DNA from: Septoria linicola
Lineage: Eukaryota > Ascomycota > Dothideomycetes > Mycosphaerellales > Mycosphaerellaceae
Reading direction: 5' to 3'
Assembly (NCBI GenBank): GCA_024114885.1
Contig: CP099420.1
Location: forward strand, 1,922,001-1,986,000
Length of the DNA: 64,000 bases
Below, piece after piece: positions 32,059 to 43,381 of this stretch (positions within the stretch are counted from its first letter, which is position 1; each line of letters opens with the position of its first letter). The notes beneath the pieces were generated by a model. It worked only from the letters and a program-made list of their open reading frames with translations. It had not been told where the DNA came from and did not search any database. A program made the translations under genes and the position numbers.

Positions 32059-34439
32059 TCACTGCGCTGACCCGCCGATGTACGTGTCGCACCACCACAG
32101 CAATCTTTCCGCCATGTCAACCCAGAATTTCTGTTCATTGAGTAGATGAGGCTGCCGTGGATATGTGATGAATTGGAATGGCAGGCCGTGGTGCGTCACT
32201 AAAGGTGATCGCGAATGTTAGCGATCTCCCATACATATCTCGACAATGTCGCCACGACAAACTCAGCACAAGGGCAGCAATGTCTGCACATCGCGAAGAC
32301 AGACGAGAGGTCCCCTTCGCCTGCCTTCAAGAAGTTGCTGTACTTACGGGCTCTGCGCATGCCGATGCCTTGCTCGATTGGGCATCGTTCGTCTGCTTCA
32401 CTTTGCATGATAAGCATCGGAGGTATGATCATGGTTCGTTCTTTCCTGGCTTTTTGCACCGCAGCCTTTACCTCCCATATGGCGCTTGCCTGTCTGTTAC
32501 TTGTATCGCCTTTCATCATGTTCCACGGTGCCCTGCCAGCGTCTAGCTCCGTCTCAATCGAGGCCCCCAGATCAGAAGTAAGCGCCATAGTGTCTGTATC
32601 GGTGATCCCATTCAATGGCACTGCAGCACGGAACTTCCATGGACACAAAGATCCGTTCCTGGTGCTGCAGAGATAGGTCAGGAAACCACCCTGGCTGATG
32701 CCTAAAAGTTGTTCGAATTAGCGAGTCTAAGACTTTGGTAGCTTTGAGATGGATCACGCATACCACCAACCATAAGTCGATCTTGATCAGCATAATTCAG
32801 TTCGACGGCTCGGTTCGTGACAGTAACCACATCCTCGTAGTCCCACTTGCCAATACCTCTCGTACTGTATGACGCGAAAGCTTCACCTTTGCCCGTACTA
32901 CCCCGATAGTTGATCAACAGAGCGGAGTAGCCATTGCGAAGCAACAGTGGCGTCCAGTAGAAAAGATAAGTATCAAACTCGTTCGAATTACGGGCGGTGG
33001 GGCCTCCATGGATCAGCACTACGGTAGGCTGTGGCTCAGCGGCTGGAGTTGCGCTTGGTGTCAGGAAGATCCCGTCCAAGTCTACTTCGTTGTCTAGCGA
33101 TGGACACGAAAAGAAGTTGCAAGAGCCGAAAGAGCCATGACCAAAGATCGCTCCATGTCCAGATAGGCGGACTTTTTCGCCATTGGAAGCCGTCACCGAA
33201 TAGACCTCACAAGGCGTGTTCACGTCAGAAGTGACAATTGTCAATATAGGTTTTTGGCTTTCAAGAAAAGCACCATGGAAGGCATGGACTCGCTGTGCTT
33301 CGCTCAACAGTGTCTGAGCAGGTAAGTGGACAATTTGGTCGTAGATTCCATGCTCCGTGAGTACCACGATCTTTCCACCTATCATGACCAGCTTTTTCGC
33401 ATCGTCCTCGACTCCAAAGGCGACTCTCGTCAGCTGCGCGTCTGGCCGAGGCATTGCCGAGTACACAGCGGCCCCAGCACAGGTCTTATCGATCGGAGTG
33501 CCACTTATGAAGTAAAGACTGTCGTCAGAGGCCCAAGCTATGTCCACCACGACGTTAGGAATAGCAAACATTTCCTGCGATCTGTCAGCACAGTTCAAGT
33601 GTCTCCCTTGTTCGTCACGTGTTCTGGAAGAAGGGCCACATCGCATGGGCGCGAGGACCGTGGCTGTCAGCACCTACATTTGCCGTCCATGCAATCCGGC
33701 CGCTTATCTTGTCCTCGTGCAAAAGTTCGACAACGCTAATTCTCGAGCCAGATAAGAAGGGCTCCTCGATGTGTGGCGTGCTGCAATGGACCACTGCCAA
33801 CGATGAACTATCGCGATGCCAGCAGAGGGATGTGACATGATCGTCGAAAGTCTTCGAGCTGTCATCTTTGCCGGCGTGGCGTGTGATACGTTTTGTCTCG
33901 AGTGACACGGTATGCAGCCGTGTATTTACCCATTCTTCGCCCCATACCTTCCAATCCTCGCCATCAGCGACACGAGCCTTGTGCGCCGCAGTCTCAGGAT
34001 CAGCGCAGAGATAAGCTAACTTTTGGCCATCTGGGGAGAATTCGAAGGAAGAAATGACACGCTCATTATGCAGGTCTGTCAACGCATAAGGCTCTCCAGA
34101 GGGTGCATTATTCTTGACATTCCACAGGTAGATCGCCCATCGCTCTCCAGGCTTTTCCCGGTCCGAGATGAAAGCTATGCTGTCTTCGTGGGGGTGCCAG
34201 CGTGCCTGGTAGTCTTTGACTTGTCCTCCAGTGATCTGCCTCGACGATTCTGCCGAGCCGATCTCTGCAAGCCAGAGGGTGGACATTCCATGCTTGCCCT
34301 TCTTATGCTCGTTCTGGAGACTTGTGCTGTAAAGTACACTCTTGCCGTCAGGCGATATCTGCAAATCCTTCGGCACTTCAAGATTGCATAAATCCTGGAT
34401 TAATGCTCTCGTCTCTGGCCGAGACTTTTCAGCTTCCAT
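32059..34439 (-). CDS. S9-family serine peptidase (DPP5 / acylaminoacyl-peptidase-like)
   Basis: 688 residues in four exons: 34439-33678, 33574-32764, 32701-32348, 32198-32059; introns of 103, 62 and 149 nt, all phases consistent. The N-terminal half is a beta-propeller-like region (SPDGKSVLY, PHEDSIAFISDR, SPDGQKLAYLC). The C-terminal alpha/beta-hydrolase domain shows VVLIHGGP, LLINYRGSTG, the nucleophile GISQGG, an Asp-bearing MQSEADERCP segment and the catalytic His in YPRQPH. This is the prolyl-oligopeptidase S9B/S9C arrangement. No signal peptide is seen at the chosen Met, so a cytosolic oligopeptidase or acylpeptide hydrolase is likely rather than a secreted dipeptidyl-peptidase. Divergent to the gene at 35513. 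Confidence 0.88.
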
Positions 34440-35512
34440 CTCAGGGTGTATGCTGTGTTTTCTGTCAGTCGAGGCTGGTAGATGCAGACTTGTTCGGTCA
34501 AGCTCGAAACAGAGCTTCTTTGAACAAATCTGCCATTCCCCGCTAAATGACTAGATTATGCTAGGCTGCAGGAAATGCGACGATTAGGATGACATTCGTA
34601 TGCGGCGCTCGCAGGATTCGCTTCGAGTATCGGCATTGAAATCAGCTTATCTCGAGATCGCTCTCTGTATGTCAACCCCTACGGCAAACGTAGACAGCTA
34701 ATGAAGCCGTCGTCATCGCAGAGCCCACGATACTGGCCATGATGACGCGGATTCGTTTCTGTCGATGTTGATGTGCGAGGTGAAGGTGAGGCGAACAGCG
34801 CTGCACCAAAGGAGAGAAAAAGTGGGGCTCAGACAGGACTTCCACTTCACCCTGTCTTTGAGCGCTTGCTCTGTGCTTCATCAACGTTGCTGAAATCGCA
34901 ATTTCCTCTCTTCATCGTACATATCGCTGTGACTCACGACGGCAATCACCTTTCGATGTATTCGCCGTGTGATAAAGTCAAGAGTCTATTGGCCAGCTTG
35001 GAGGCACTGAGGTCGTGGTCCTGGCAACAATCCTAGCTTATGCGGTTAAAGTTCAGTGAAAGACGCGAAGAGCTGGGTGGCGCGTTGGAGACCGCGTTAA
35101 GTGCCTGCAGGAGATGTCTGTGCAGTCGACGATAAGATATATCCTTTGCTCCTCCATCCACGAACCCAGTCTGGCGCTCGTCTATCGAGCATCGTCAGCC
35201 TATCGACCCTCATCTTCCTTGACAACTTGCGGAGCTTTAAGCATGCGTGAAGTTGTTGTGGAAACCTCGTTCACTTTCGTGAGCTGACGTTCGAACGCGA
35301 CTGTGCCTCAGTTGCAGCAGCAGAGGTGAAGCTGCAAATTGGAACAATGCCAAACGTGGACCTGACAACAGCTCACTTTAAAATGACGCAAAGCAACAAT
35401 CTGATCAAAACATAGTCTCCTCGACCACTCTTGATCTAACGTTAGTAGCATAGCACCACAAAGCACTAATACCTATCTGCATCCACTATTAACAACGAGC
35501 ACCACCAACAGC
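34440..35512. other. Divergent intergenic region, no supported gene
   Basis: 1.07 kb between the divergently transcribed peptidase and the small Myb-like gene. It holds both promoters. A frame at 34773-35036 (+) shows no domain. Confidence 0.5.
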
Positions 35513-36148
35513 ATGGGCAAATCCACAGTCGACTGGAACAGTCAAGAAACATGGCAGCGTGTTGTGGCCGCCATCATCGCGACAGGCGTCAAGGTTGGTA
35601 CAAGGCGCTCGTCTCGTCCTACTCAGTTTTGCTCATTACATGATAGATCGACTACAAGCAGGTCGCTCTCCATTTCGGCACCACCTACGGTAAGAGCTTG
35701 ACCTGAATCACGCTCGTACCAAGGACTGTACTAAGCTTAGAGGCAGACACAATCGAGAACCGCTTCCGCAAGATCAAGAAGGAGGCCATTGTGCTCAAAG
35801 AGGAGGTCGAGACTGGCGAGCGTGGCCAGTCGACACCCGTCCGCAAATCTGCTACTTTCGGCACTCCCAAGAAGACCCCGAGGGACACTCCGAAGAAGGA
35901 TCCTCTCTCTAGTAGGTCAACCTACTTACACCTGTTGGGCCCCAAACTCATACTAAATCTTGATAGCTGTCACGAACGCCCGTGTCTCCAAGACGCCAAC
36001 TCCTAAGAACCGCAAGAGTGCCATTAAGCAGGAGGCTATCGAATCAGATCTCATTGATGGTCCGAGCGACTTCGACGATGGCTTGGGTGGTTTTGGACAC
36101 TACACGGGCGCCTTTAATGGCGACGACCTCAGTGATTTTTTGAATTGA
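35513..36148 (+). CDS. Small probable nuclear protein, Myb/SANT-like N-terminus, acidic tail
   Basis: Exons 35513-35593, 35647-35689, 35747-35911, 35967-36148 (introns 53, 57, 55 nt); 156 residues. The acceptor of intron 2 could also be 6 nt upstream (TTAG), adding two residues. The first 60 residues form a compact helical unit (WNSQETWQRVVAAIIATG, YKQVALHFGTTYDTIENR, FRKIKKEA) like short fungal Myb/SANT-like domains. Then come basic TPKKTPRDTPKK and TPTPKNRKS motifs and an acidic Phe/Gly C-terminus (FDDGLGGFGHY, DDLSDFLN). A chromatin or DNA-binding role is inferred from composition. The gene at 37022 has the same architecture. Confidence 0.75.
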
Positions 36149-37021
36149 GAGACGGGCCTACGATACGAGGCTTAACCAGTGCCAACTAGCTTGGAGTGGC
36201 GGAAACTTGGAGTCCGGCGTAGATTAGGCCGAAGCTTCACTTGGGCTTGATACAGAATGACATAACTTGAAAATGCTCCTTTCCACGATCCCGTATGTCT
36301 GTCCTCGTCTCACATTATCTTCGTAATCTGTGAACGTACGGCTATGGGTATGATCTGACCGCCAGAGCTGCTCAGATTTGAGCCGATACAATCCCAGATG
36401 TGGCTGCTCAAGCTTGGGTAGCATGACCATTTCTAAGGAGTCTGTTGTAGTCCCGCTATACAGGAGCGTAGCATAAGTAAGCGCAGAGCTTCACATGCTG
36501 CGAGAGCTCAAATTGGGACCCCCGCCAGTATGCCTGTAAGGTGCTCAATACACTTCGCCAGGGCCGCTAATTGCACTCGACTTCCCGCGTGGAGAGACGT
36601 GAAGTTGTGTGAACTCAGCAATGCCTTTTCGTGTTGATCATGAAAGTGACAGTGTTCGCGACTTGTTATTGACCCACAATTGCCTGTTGCTAGGGCAAGC
36701 ATGTGAAGCTGTTTTGACGCAAAAGTCAGCTGCAGCAAAGGCTCACTTCAGTAGTCCACACCAGTCCGTAGAGCTTTCGTTCACCTGTGTTTTGACGAAA
36801 CTTGAGTCTCCGGTTGCTCTTCCAGCCATCTCCAAACTTGCGATTTCACAACACTTCACTGGTCTTCCATAACCTATCATACCTTAGCTTGTAAGTCTTC
36901 CTCGAACACAACGGAACACGGACGCGTCCCAAATGAGTCGTCACGCATCACTTAATGGGCCGTCGTCGCCGGTCTCGGCATTGTTGACAGGCCGTTCAGG
37001 TACGCGTCACGGCTAGCAGCA
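36149..37021. other. Intergenic stretch between the two small nuclear-protein genes
   Basis: 0.87 kb. It holds the 3' UTR of the first gene and the promoter of the second. No domain-bearing frame is seen on either strand. Confidence 0.5.
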
Positions 37022-37733
37022 ATGGCCGTGAAATGGACTTCCGATCGCAACGAGAAGCTGCTCATGCTTGTCATTGGCGGTCTGCAGGTCAACAAGGATC
37101 AACTCGCAAAGGACTGGGCTTCTGCCTATCGTACGTCGCTGCTAACCGAACAATTGGATCTCGCGCTGACTGTGCTTAGCGGACGAAGAATTCCAGCCAA
37201 CCGCGCGCGCGCTGGTTGAGCAGTTCAAGGTACTTCAGAAGAGGTCAGGCGCCAAAGGCAGCACAGGTGGTGCGAAGAAGACCTTCTCAACTCCCAAGAG
37301 CACCCCAAAAGCCACGCCAGTCTCCAAGAGAACGACCACAAACAAAACGCCTCAGAGCAGAAAGAGGGCCGCCACCGCCATGAGCGATGACGACGACGAC
37401 GACGACGACGATGAGAAGTTTGACTTGAGTACCCCACTGCCAAAGCGCCAGGCTACTAGTCGGCGCTCCAAGTCCCGCACAGCAAGCTACGTTGACCCTG
37501 GAAGCTCCGGCGAGGAAGGTGCGAAGGACGCAAACGACGAACAGAGCGACGACGGCCTGGACGATGCTTTCGCCTCTGTGAAGGCAGGTGTTCAGGACAA
37601 GGCCGATAGCCACGACCCCCAAAAGCGGGACAGTGTTGTCAATAGCGATGGCGGAAAGGGCAAGGCGGCTGCTGTGCGCGACTACATGGCGGAGGAGGAC
37701 AACGACATCAGCGACTTCAACCCACAGGCTTGA
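37022..37733 (+). CDS. Small probable nuclear protein with poly-Asp run
   Basis: Exons 37022-37130 and 37180-37733 with a 49-nt intron (GTACGT...CTTAG, branch-like CTGAC); 220 residues. The N-terminal about 60 residues (WTSDRNEKLLMLVIGG, QLAKDWASAYP, ARALVEQFKVLQKR) resemble the fold of the gene at 35513. Then follow basic TPKSTPKATPVSKR motifs, a run of nine Asp encoded by a GAC repeat at about 37,387-37,411, KRQATSRRSKSR, and an acidic tail ending ISDFNPQA. Lys-rich TP motifs plus acidic tails suggest a chromatin-associated protein. Function unknown. It and its neighbour look like a diverged tandem duplicate. Confidence 0.75.
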
Positions 37734-37970
37734 GTACTGCTTGAGGACTAGCCGGGCATGCTTCTTTCAGTAACATGAGCTTGGTATGAAGGGGTGACTT
37801 CTGTCGTGGATTTGCGGCGCCTGCGGCGCACCGGTTGGTCCGATGCGATGAGCTATACGGTTGGAAGCGCAGCGAACTTGGCTACCATACAGCCAGCAGG
37901 TCGTCAAGGAGACTTCTTGTCTTGCCCGAATTGAGGTTTGGAGTAGCCGTCAGGCCTAGAGCGACTCTTC

Positions 37971-38804
37971 TCACATCTTGAAAGAGTTCACAGATGCCCA
38001 ATCCTCTCCTAAGCAGTCCTTGTTCTCCAAGATCGTCTTGCCGTCCGCCCCGTGGAAGGCGACCTTGATCGCAGTCTTTGCAAGTCTTTGCACAGCAATG
38101 CTGGGTATCACAGCCTCAGTGATAATGTTCAGCATGCCTTCGCTGTCGCCTCGCAGCACACCGCCTGGACGTAGCGCCACTACTTCGAAGCACCTGTGTG
38201 TCTCGCCCGCATTATGTCTCGCGTTGACGGCAGCATCTTGTCCTTCCCCGACATTCACACCCTTCTCTTCCGCCCGGCTTGCTATGTCAAATAACGCCTT
38301 CTCCGCTGCGCCTTTGATCTTCCTGCTCTCGCTATACATCCACAGCCTCTTGAACTGATCCTGCTCTGCGCCCCAACCAGAAATGAACACGAAGCGGAAC
38401 GGGAATCTCTTCTGCCCTACCGCAGGCTGCTTCTCAGGATAGCCAAAATAAGGCTCGAAATGCTTCGCGATGCCATCATTGAACGCTTCTGCTGCCGCCG
38501 CAGGATAGTTCACGCCAACCTTCCTTGCTTCATCGATATTTTTGAACGATGCGACGGGGCCGCCTAAGCTCCATATACAAGCTTCTACGCCTTCGTCACG
38601 AAAGCGCTGGATGAGGTTCTCGGGATATGATTCGGAGTCAAACTCGTGGAGAATCTGGGTGATTCTCTTGCTCGAATTGACCTTAGCGTCAGGATGTGGC
38701 CGCCGTGAGAGGAGATAGATGTGGGTGATGTAGTTGTGGGCAATCAGCTGTGAGAGGATTTCACTCCCAACGAAGCCTGTCGAGCCGGCCACGATGATCT
38801 TCAT
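37971..38804 (-). CDS. NAD(P)-binding Rossmann-fold protein (atypical SDR / NmrA-like)
   Basis: Single exon, 277 residues, ATG at 38804. It starts MKIIVAGSTGFVGSEI, the glycine-rich nucleotide-binding turn of extended/atypical short-chain dehydrogenases, followed by YLLSRRP where the cofactor-selecting Arg is expected. Other matches are ACIWSLGGP, VGVNYPAAAAEAF, FRFVFISGWGAE and VVALRPGGVL. Homologues act as reductases, epimerases or regulatory NmrA-type proteins; nothing here identifies a substrate. The tail-to-tail partner is the gene ending at 37733, with 237 bp between them. Confidence 0.85.
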   Translation of the reverse strand: MKIIVAGSTGFVGSEILSQLIAHNYITHIYLLSRRPHPDAKVNSSKRITQILHEFDSESYPENLIQRFRDEGVEACIWSLGGPVASFKNIDEARKVGVNYPAAAAEAFNDGIAKHFEPYFGYPEKQPAVGQKRFPFRFVFISGWGAEQDQFKRLWMYSESRKIKGAAEKALFDIASRAEEKGVNVGEGQDAAVNARHNAGETHRCFEVVALRPGGVLRGDSEGMLNIITEAVIPSIAVQRLAKTAIKVAFHGADGKTILENKDCLGEDWASVNSFKM

Positions 38805-39179
38805 GCTGCGCTGGTCGAGAGATGTCTCTTCTGGCTGTCAGTAGTGAAGAGGCACGGTATGAGTGACACAATAAAAAGCGGGCTGACGCGGATGTTGAAC
38901 GCGTGTTACTCTTGATATGATGTGCTTGCCTGGCTCTACGCTGGGAAGTTCTTGCGCATCATGTACATAGCTGTGTCAGCGTGGCAGTGTTGACCAGATG
39001 ACAACGGCGTATCTGAGCGAAGACATCAGACGAATTTAACAACACCCAGGTGGTTCTCCCACTGCAGATGGAGTTCGGATATCGGCGGCTGCTTCACTCA
39101 AATCGAGTCTAACTAGCGCGTTGGAGTCCATTCATTATTGACCGAGTTTACGAGGTCTATCTTACTCTTCGAAAAAAAA
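38805..39179. other. Intergenic stretch, no supported gene
   Basis: Promoter side of the Rossmann-fold gene. Nothing else is recognised. Confidence 0.5.
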
Positions 39180-39545
39180 CAGGGTCCAAAAATGATTGGC
39201 TGAGAGTGCGCCAAAAAAAAGTACGGTAACGTAACCTAATACCCTTAGCATATACAGACTCTTTACTCCTATTTATAAACAAATCGTCCTTACTATACTA
39301 TTAAACTACTTTACGTATTCGTCTAAGGCAAGCGCAATCTTAAGACCTACGATCGTTATCGTAAGTTAAAATAGTTAAAGAGGAAGAAGGTAAAGTAGGG
39401 CCGTAGTAGGCGTACTTAGCTTTATAATAGAAATTATAGCCCGCTTATAAGTTCGTAGGAAGCCGTAGCTACCCGTGCGTAGAGATACGCCGACCTTATC
39501 CGCCGACGAGATACTAATCTAGTCCCTATTACCCCTATAGCCTAC
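39180..39545. repeat. RIP-like AT-rich relic, probable transposon fragment
   Basis: About 370 bp with abrupt change of composition: TG is almost absent from 39,240 to 39,545, TA is abundant, and no frame is open. The left edge has A-rich tracts and a block GGTCCAAAAATGATTGGCTG that looks like a transposon end. I found no inverted partner on the right side. The family cannot be named. Confidence 0.5.
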
Positions 39546-41334
39546 TATAAAGGTGCTGTTACTTGCTAAGACGCGGAGGCTATTACGTGCGCGGCGCTAC
39601 GTAGTTCCGAGTCAACAGGGTCAGATCTTTGCGTGTACGCGACAGGGACCTTGTTCCACTTATCTATCGACAACCGGACATGAGCTTTCGTACGACCATT
39701 ATTTGAGGTCCAGTTGCGTGAGATACACGCATAGCGGGGTTGACGGCACTGCGCTGAAGTACAGCGCAATGTTGGTACACGCAATCGAATCCCACTAAGG
39801 CACACGATACTGCACAGGATAAGTGTCAAGAAGGATCCCGCTGGCAAAACCATCGGCAGCACGACAACTAACAACTTCTGTGGCTGCTTTCTACGGTCGA
39901 GACAACGCGCTCGCCAGCTGAGATGAGACCGAGACAGCCTCAAAGACAGATCTGCATCTGTTGCGCGAAAGATCACCATGCGATTTGAGTTGACTACGAT
40001 GGGTAGATACGAGCACAACGGTCAGCGTGATCTTGCATATGCCCTGTCCAGGGATGAGTGTAGTAGATCTCGTGTGCGGTCGCAACAAGCACAAAAGGTC
40101 GTCACGCCCGAGCGAAGTCCGATTCAGCCGCGTTGCAAATGCTTGGTAGAGGCAGAGATCGGCGCCTCTGTGCCCTCACACATACCCAAGAGAGCTAGCC
40201 GACTCTCTTCACAGTGTCTGCTCCTCCGATCGACAAAGTACACACCGCGTTGTCTCTCTGCAAGCGAGAGCGCGAGTTGGTGTCTTCTACAACCACAGTC
40301 ATGAAGGACGAACATCAGAAGCAGTAAGTGCCACTTGACAAAATCGTCGCCGGGCCGGTTCGCTGTCTAAACTCTGCTTGCGGGCTTGGAGGCTTTTGCC
40401 CCTCACGTGTCACCATGGCGAGCTCGTGGCTAAGTGCTAGCAGCGCGTGGCGTAAGAACCATAATCATAAGGTACACTTTCAGAATTTGTGGCTTCGGAA
40501 AAAGCGTAAGCAGGAGCATGTGGCGGTGGCTGCATTGATGCCTCAATGCTGATATGGTAAAGAATGCGAGCTGAAGCTGTGGCTGAAGTCAGCAATATGG
40601 CCGCAGGCTGTGAAGCGCCGAAGGCCAGACGGAGCTTTGCGCCAAGTACAATCAACAAAACTGCCAATCGCAGTCCGTGTGAGTCGATCATTGGTGCGCT
40701 CGCGACAGGTTTCAATCCTGATTGCTCGTTAAAGCATCCTGCTTGAGAAGCAGTGACGACAAGCTCCATGTCGCTTGGTTCCAGCGTGAACATCTAGACA
40801 ATAGTTCGAGCACGAACTAGTACGCGAGACTCGTCTTCCATATTGTCGATACTAGTAGTTCGACCATACTCGGCATGTATCACGATTATCGTGGTAGCTC
40901 ATCATCATTGTGTAGCTTTCATAGTGCCTTCGTCTATCAGGGCACTTTTTACGGCACACAAAAGATCGACATCATCGTGGCTTCGGGCTCAACGGCCTCT
41001 CCGCAACTTAGTCGGAGAGGCTGCTACTCATGGTTTAGACGCAGTAGGATGCCGCTGTCTCACGACAGCCAAGATGATCAGGAGATAAAGTGTACTCGAC
41101 TAGCCGAGGCTAGAGTTTGGCATTTTCCGCGCTCACTAACTAGGTTCGAGATGGAAGATAAGGTTCCAAGTAAGCATCCTTTTGGCTTCGAGCCAATCGT
41201 GAATGGCAAGTCCGTAGGAGTGAGGCTGATAGAACTGGTCTGGAGTACAATGTACACTAGTTTCAGATGCTATGTGAACGTCAGAGAGAGCCTTGAACAG
41301 TAGGCTTACGTGGAGATGCTAGCCATGCGCTCAG
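39546..41334. other. Intergenic stretch, no supported gene
   Basis: 1.8 kb with ordinary composition. Short frames on both strands (for example 39978-40304 + and 40437-40793 -) have no domains or splice logic. Confidence 0.45.
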
Positions 41335-42787
41335 CTATGCCTCTACGGCAAGAGCAGTGATCGGTGGGACTCCAGGGAAGAATCTCGCTGGCCAGGTCGG
41401 GATCGGGATACTCGCGGTCGTGCCGAAGGAATCTGTGAGATCATCGGGCAACGTAGCTGCTTCGTAGCCCGTTGGGGCTGAAGTCGCAGTAATCGTTGTC
41501 GGGGAGTAGGCCTCTTCGCCGATGCCAGACTTGAGACAGAATGACGGCTCTTCTAACGTGTACGCGCTCCTGCAAGAGTACGTCTGGCTATCACCAACTT
41601 CCGTCCACATGCGAAAGTCCTCGATATCGATCATGCAAGGAGCGCCATCAGCGCACATGATCTTGACGGGACAACGCTTAGAGCCATCGGCTGCCGTGCC
41701 TGTCCAGTTGTAGACCTTGATGTTGTCAAGCTGCACACCTTGTCCCGAAATAGTGCTCATGCTTTCCCAGTACTGGTCTATATCAAGCGAGTAGGCATTA
41801 GAGTGCCCGATGAAGTTCTCTAGTAGCACGTTCGATACACTGCCGCTTCCGCCATTACTCTTGATCTGTCGGATATCAGTGCTTGCGTAGAATTCTGAAG
41901 CTCGAAGTCGTGCTTTCCTACCATGTACTCTTGATTCGAGTTATAGGTGTAGATGTTGCGATATGTGATGTTGCTAATATCTGTGTCTGCGCCGAGCGAG
42001 CCCATGGCACACCCGCCTGACCAGTTGCAGTATATGTTCTCAACAAGAATGTTCTGGGAAGGAGACTTAACAGTCACGCATTCGTCCTGGCACAATTCAG
42101 TGTTGCGTTTTAGGTCTCATATCGCCGACCTGACCTTGTTGGTGACCATGATATCGTGGAGCCAGATATTCGTGGACCAGACATCAATACCATCAAGACC
42201 GCCATTGTTCCCACCTCGAATGAGCATGTTGTATACTTCTCCCTTGTCGCAGGTGTCGAGCACGAGATGGAACAAAGGCGAGTCGACCAAGGATATGTCG
42301 TGAACGCTGAAGTTTGTCACGTCGTAAAGGCGTAGCAGTCGAGCTCCGTTCTTGCCATTCTTGTGGAACTCGTAGCCATACCCTTGGATCGCGCCCTCGC
42401 CATTGGATGAGAATAGTTCGAAGTCGTCGGTATGCTCGATGAAGAGCATATTTCCATCCTCTTTCCCGGTGCGATAGATTGTACCATCGAGTTGCAGTGC
42501 CCACGCGGAACCACCATTTAGTTGAACCCAAGTGCTGAGGGCGAAGTCTCCAGTTGGAATAACAACCACACCTCCAGCTTTACAATCAGCAAATGCCTCG
42601 TTGAGGGCAACAGAGATGTCGGTCTTGCCATCAGCCTTTGCGCCATAATCGATGATGTCGCACGTCTCCACAGCTTTCTTGTCTGCAATCGTGGTCAATG
42701 GTCCCCCATTCCGGCGAGCTCGGCGGATCGTGCAGCGACCAGCGCAGCAGCAGCAGACAACAATGTCAAAGATAGTAGACGAAGCAT
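41335..42787 (-). CDS. GH28 rhamnogalacturonase-like glycosidase, apparent frameshift near the N-terminus
   Basis: Secreted pectin-backbone hydrolase of glycoside hydrolase family 28, closest to rhamnogalacturonases. Exons 42787-42135, 42086-41922, 41865-41335 (introns 48 and 56 nt). Family landmarks are CDIIDYGAKADGKTDI, WALQLDGTIYRTG, GLDGIDVWSTN, DECVTVKSPS, NWSGGCAMGS and NAYSLDIDQYW, with the usual C-terminus AFGTT-type/SIPIPTWPARFFPG. The only good signal peptide (MLRLLSLTLLSAAAAL, from 42787) is one base out of phase with the mature enzyme. The shift falls at a run of five G (minus strand, 42707-42703), and one more G would give about 449 residues in one frame. So this is a sequencing/assembly slip or a recent null allele. 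No intron resolves it. Confidence 0.85.
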
Positions 42788-43381
42788 CTCGAGAACCTGC
42801 TCGTTATGACTACTAAAGGAGGGAATTGAATGAGCGCAAAGGAGAGTATGATGCTTGATGTCCTTGACCCAACCTGAGCAAGGAATTATTGAATACCATC
42901 ACTCCATCGTCGGCCGCGTAGGCAATCGACTCTTTCTATTGCATGGTTCGAGACCGCTTGCTGAAACTACACTTCTCCTAGACCATTGTAGCAGATAGAA
43001 AATTGTTGAGGTCTCGCCATTCTTTGAGAGTGGTCGCGAATTCGCATCAATTTGAAACACCGAGCAGAGTTGGTGCTCAGCTTGAAAGCGATCGACACCT
43101 CAGGATACGCGCTGCAGCAACACCCACTCGAGCGAAGTACGCATGGAAGACGATGGTGATATGGATCTTGACGTTGGAAGTTGTCGGGGCATAAGAGAGA
43201 AGACGACATTGGAAATGTAATGTCAAATCGAAAGCCGAGACTGCCAAGCTAACCATAAATCCCGCTCATCCCACGTCACTGCCACGAACTCCTTTGTAGC
43301 CGGTCGCTAATATATATCTCGACCAAGTCCCTCCCGAACAGTGGCAGCATTATCGGCGAAAAAGAAATTGACTCGCTCAGG
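42788..43381. other. Divergent promoter region of GH28 and gtr1
   Basis: 0.6 kb between divergent starts. TATATATC near 43,309-43,317 lies about 70 bp upstream of the gtr1 ATG and is TATA-like. No further gene is seen. Confidence 0.45.

Noticed and set aside
39740..39815. Possible tRNA because of a TCGAATCCCA stretch.
   Set aside because: No matching A-box, acceptor stem or cloverleaf could be paired.
42930..42960. GGTTCGAGACC resembling a tRNA B-box.
   Set aside because: No upstream A-box or anticodon arm at the right spacing.
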